From: Streptomyces tropicalis
Lineage (GTDB): Bacteria; Actinomycetota; Actinomycetes; Streptomycetales; Streptomycetaceae
Direction of reading: 5' to 3'
Length of the DNA stretch: 64,000 bases
NCBI RefSeq assembly: GCF_029269835.1
Contig: NZ_JARJBB010000003.1
Coordinates: 186,001-250,000, forward strand
In this document: piece by piece, positions 61,572-64,000 of the stretch
How the letters are laid out: each line of letters starts with the position of its first letter
How positions within the stretch are numbered: the first letter of the stretch is position 1
Position numbers and translations under genes: made by a program
The notes under the pieces: model-generated
Database searches by the model: none
Seen by the model: the letters and a program-made list of their open reading frames with translations, nothing else
Told to the model about the DNA's origin: nothing

Positions 61572-63992
61572 TCAGGACACCCCGCCGACGGCATCCCCGC
61601 CGCGGTCCGCCCCGTCCGGGGAGCTGTCCGGGGAGCCGTCCGCGCCGCCGGTCCGCTCCAGCAGGGCCACCGGCAGCCGGGCGAACAGCTCCTCCGCGGC
61701 CGCCCCGCCCTCGAACTCCCGCCCCGGGGCGAGCACGTCGGCCCAGCGCCCGGGGGGAAGCGGCAGGCGGGTGCCGCGCCAGCCGCCCGCCTCCGCCAGC
61801 CGCAGCGACAGCCGCGTGACGGCGGTGACCACCCGTCCGGAGCGCGCGAAGGCCAGGCAGTGGTCCGCGGCCACGCCCTCGGCGGGCAGCGGCGCGTACG
61901 TCGCCGCCCCGCCGAACACCTCCGGACGCCGCGCCCGCAGCCGCAGCGCCGCCGCCGTGACCGCGCCCTTGTCGCCCGGGTCCGCGGGCGGGAAGGACGC
62001 GGGCCGCCGGTTGTCCGGGTCCACCAGGGCGCGGTACTCGGCCTCGGTGCCCTGGTAGAGGTCCGGCACGCCCGGCATGGTCAGGTGCACCAGGGCGGTC
62101 CCGAGGACGTTGGCCCGGATGTGCGGCTCCAGCCGCCCGCGGAAGTCTGCCACCCGCTCGCCGGGCACCCCGCACGGCCCGTCCGTCACGAACCGCGCCA
62201 CCGCCTCCTCGTACGGCGGCTCCTGCTCGGTCCAGCCGGTGTACAGGCCCGCCTCCCGCGCGTGCTTCAGCATCGCCTCCCGGACCCGCTCCGGATCCGC
62301 CGGGCCGAGCCCGAACACGGTCTGCCAGGCCGCCCACGCCAGCTGACCGTCCGGCACGTCCTCCTCGGCGTGCGTCGCCTCCGCCAGCACCTCGGCCCAC
62401 CGCCGCGGGCACTCGGACAGCACGGCCAGTGCCGCCCGCACGTCCGCGCTGCGCTTGGTGTCGTGCGTGGAGACCACCGTCCCCGTCAGCGGCCAGTCCC
62501 GCTGCATCCGCAGGCAGTACGCGTGGAAGTCCTCCGGGGACACGCCCGGGCGGCCGGGATCGCCGCCGACCTCGTTGACGGAGAGCAGCGGCACGTAGCG
62601 GTAGAAGGCGGTGTCCTCCACCGACTTCGCGCGCAGCGCGGACGACGCCTGGGCGAAGCGCGTCCGCAGCTCCACGGCGCCGGGGCCCTCCCCGGCCCGG
62701 CCCAGCACCACCGCGCGCACCACGTCGACCGCCTCGGCCTCCTCCGGCACGGTGAAGGCGAGCCGGGCCTCCCGCGCGGCGTCCCCGGTGACCACCCGGG
62801 CCGCGTCGACGGAGTCGTACGGGCGGTAGACCTCCATGCGGACGAGCAGTTCCCGCAGGGCGGTGCGCAGCGCCCAGGGCGCCCGGTCGCGCAGCGCGGG
62901 GTCGGGCGACCCGCCGCACAGCCGGTCCGCGACGCGGGTCAGCCGCTCCGTCTCGGCGGCCAGTTCGTGCGTGACCACCGTGTAGCCCGCCCGCCGGGCC
63001 GTCGCGTCCCAGTCGCCGCCGCGGTCCGTCTGGGGGGCGGCGAATCCGCGGTAGACGGTGACGAGTTCCCGCGCCCCGCCGGGATCCGTGAACAGGCCGT
63101 CGACCCGGCGCAGCGCGTCGTAGCCCGTGGTGCCCGCGACCGGCCAGGACGCGGGCAGATGCTCGTGGTCCGCGAGGATCTTCTCCACCACCGTCCAGCG
63201 GCCGCCGCTCGCCGCGTGCAGCCGGGCGAGGTAGGTGTCGGGGTCGGCGAGGCCGTCCGGGTGGTCGATGCGCAGGCCGTCCACCACGCCCTCGTGCAGC
63301 AGCTGGAGGATCTTGGCGTGCGTCGCCTCGAAGACCTCCGGATCCTCCACCCGCACCCCGATCAGGTCGGAGATGCTGAAGAAGCGCCGGTAGTTCAGCT
63401 CGGTGCGGGCCAGCCGCCACCACGTGAGCCGGTAGAACTGCGCGTCGAGCAGCCGGGGCAGCGGGAGGTGCGCCGTGCCCTCGCGCAGCGGGAAGGCGTG
63501 GTCGTAGTAGCGCAGGACGTCGCCGTCGGTCTTCAGCTGCCCCGTCTCGGAGCCGACCGGGCCGCCGAGCACCGGAAGCAGCAGCCGCCCGTCCTGGGCG
63601 TCCCAGTCGATGTCGAACCAGCGGGCGTACGGCGACGACGGGCCCTGCCGGAGCACGTCCCACAGGGCGTGGTTGTGACGCGGGGCCATGGCCATGTGGT
63701 TCGGGACGATGTCCACCACCAGGCCCAGCCCGTGCTCCCGCGCGGTGCGCGCCAGGGCGCGCAGCCCGTCCTCGCCGCCGAGCTCGCCGCGCACGCGCGC
63801 GTGGTCGACGACGTCGTACCCGTGCACGGAGCCGGGGACGGCCTCCAGGACGGGGGACAGGTGCAGGTGCGAGACGCCGAGCGAGGCCAGGTACGGCACG
63901 GCGGCCGCCGCGGCCGCGAAGGGGAAGTCGGGCTGGAGCTGGAGCCGGTAGGTGGCGGTGGGCACGAGGGGGGCGGGGCGCTCCTGTGTCAT
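61572..63992 (-). CDS. treY: Maltooligosyl trehalose synthase
   Basis: 806 residues, a GH13 enzyme that turns the reducing end of maltodextrin into a trehalose unit. Motifs: TATYRLQLQPDFPF at the start, LGLVVDIVPNHMAM, VVDGLRIDHPDGLADP (nucleophile aspartate), RWTVVEKILADHEHLP (acid glutamate), and STHDTKRSADVRAAL. It acts before TreZ, and both are on the minus strand. The ATG at 63992 is complete within the window. treY is upstream of the M14/SSI/FHA block, so the treY-treZ operon seen in many actinobacteria appears interrupted. Its 3' end is 148 bases from the carboxypeptidase gene. Confidence 0.96.
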   Translation of the reverse strand: MTQERPAPLVPTATYRLQLQPDFPFAAAAAAVPYLASLGVSHLHLSPVLEAVPGSVHGYDVVDHARVRGELGGEDGLRALARTAREHGLGLVVDIVPNHMAMAPRHNHALWDVLRQGPSSPYARWFDIDWDAQDGRLLLPVLGGPVGSETGQLKTDGDVLRYYDHAFPLREGTAHLPLPRLLDAQFYRLTWWRLARTELNYRRFFSISDLIGVRVEDPEVFEATHAKILQLLHEGVVDGLRIDHPDGLADPDTYLARLHAASGGRWTVVEKILADHEHLPASWPVAGTTGYDALRRVDGLFTDPGGARELVTVYRGFAAPQTDRGGDWDATARRAGYTVVTHELAAETERLTRVADRLCGGSPDPALRDRAPWALRTALRELLVRMEVYRPYDSVDAARVVTGDAAREARLAFTVPEEAEAVDVVRAVVLGRAGEGPGAVELRTRFAQASSALRAKSVEDTAFYRYVPLLSVNEVGGDPGRPGVSPEDFHAYCLRMQRDWPLTGTVVSTHDTKRSADVRAALAVLSECPRRWAEVLAEATHAEEDVPDGQLAWAAWQTVFGLGPADPERVREAMLKHAREAGLYTGWTEQEPPYEEAVARFVTDGPCGVPGERVADFRGRLEPHIRANVLGTALVHLTMPGVPDLYQGTEAEYRALVDPDNRRPASFPPADPGDKGAVTAAALRLRARRPEVFGGAATYAPLPAEGVAADHCLAFARSGRVVTAVTRLSLRLAEAGGWRGTRLPLPPGRWADVLAPGREFEGGAAAEELFARLPVALLERTGGADGSPDSSPDGADRGGDAVGGVS

Positions 63993-64000
63993 GCAGAGCT

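Overview
The window is about 73% G+C, almost wall-to-wall coding, with third-position GC bias and Streptomyces-type gene content: whiI, a cprB-like receptor next to geosmin synthase, an SSI-type protease inhibitor, and the DUF6230/DUF6114 pair. From memory, the backbone order (thiolase - RNase D - whiI - DUF3000 - hemE ... hemY - hemQ ... murC ... cprB - DUF89 - geosmin synthase) matches the SCO6027-SCO6073 stretch of S. coelicolor. I read this as a Streptomyces chromosome. I found no tRNA, rRNA, CRISPR array or insertion sequence.

Layout. 0-11 kb: fatty-acid thiolase (cut by the window edge), RNase D, the sporulation regulator WhiI with a sigma-WhiG-like promoter, DUF3000, hemE, rhomboid protease, an FAD/NAD disulfide reductase, then hemY-hemQ. 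HemE, HemY and HemQ are three steps of the coproporphyrin-dependent haem route. 11-17 kb: a secreted alpha/beta-hydrolase peptidase, then a same-strand group made of a TIGR04222-like membrane protein, a DUF4142 protein, a CGNR-type zinc-finger fragment and a DUF692 enzyme with a DUF2063-like tail. This group is a candidate uncharacterised metalloenzyme system. 17-26 kb: PTH2-like protein, two exported lipoproteins (polysaccharide deacetylase, PEBP), slipin, a SulP transporter broken by a one-base frameshift and coupled to beta-carbonic anhydrase, a small secreted protein, ZapE-like ATPase and a RibD-C reductase. 26-34 kb: a conserved hypothetical gene, murC-msrB, and a four-gene OpuC-type osmoprotectant ABC importer. 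33-40 kb: TerB, ArsR overlapping an MgtA-type P-ATPase, TatA, DUF6114, DUF6230 and a secreted protein.

40-46 kb is the most interesting part: a gamma-butyrolactone-type signalling island. An AfsA-family synthase and a TetR-family receptor are divergent. The receptor is followed 3 bp later by an NmrA-type reductase. A P450-enoyl-CoA hydratase operon lies beyond, and a cprB-like receptor sits downstream of afsA. An ARE-like operator lies in the 17-bp spacer of the afsA promoter, and a second lies between afsA and cprB. DUF89 and the geosmin synthase gene follow.

49-64 kb: PDZ membrane protein, M24 peptidase, APH-like kinase, a GT39-like membrane glycosyltransferase, and the trehalose genes treZ and treY. 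Between treZ and treY lie a DUF1707-FHA protein and two paralogous M14 carboxypeptidases around an SSI-type inhibitor.
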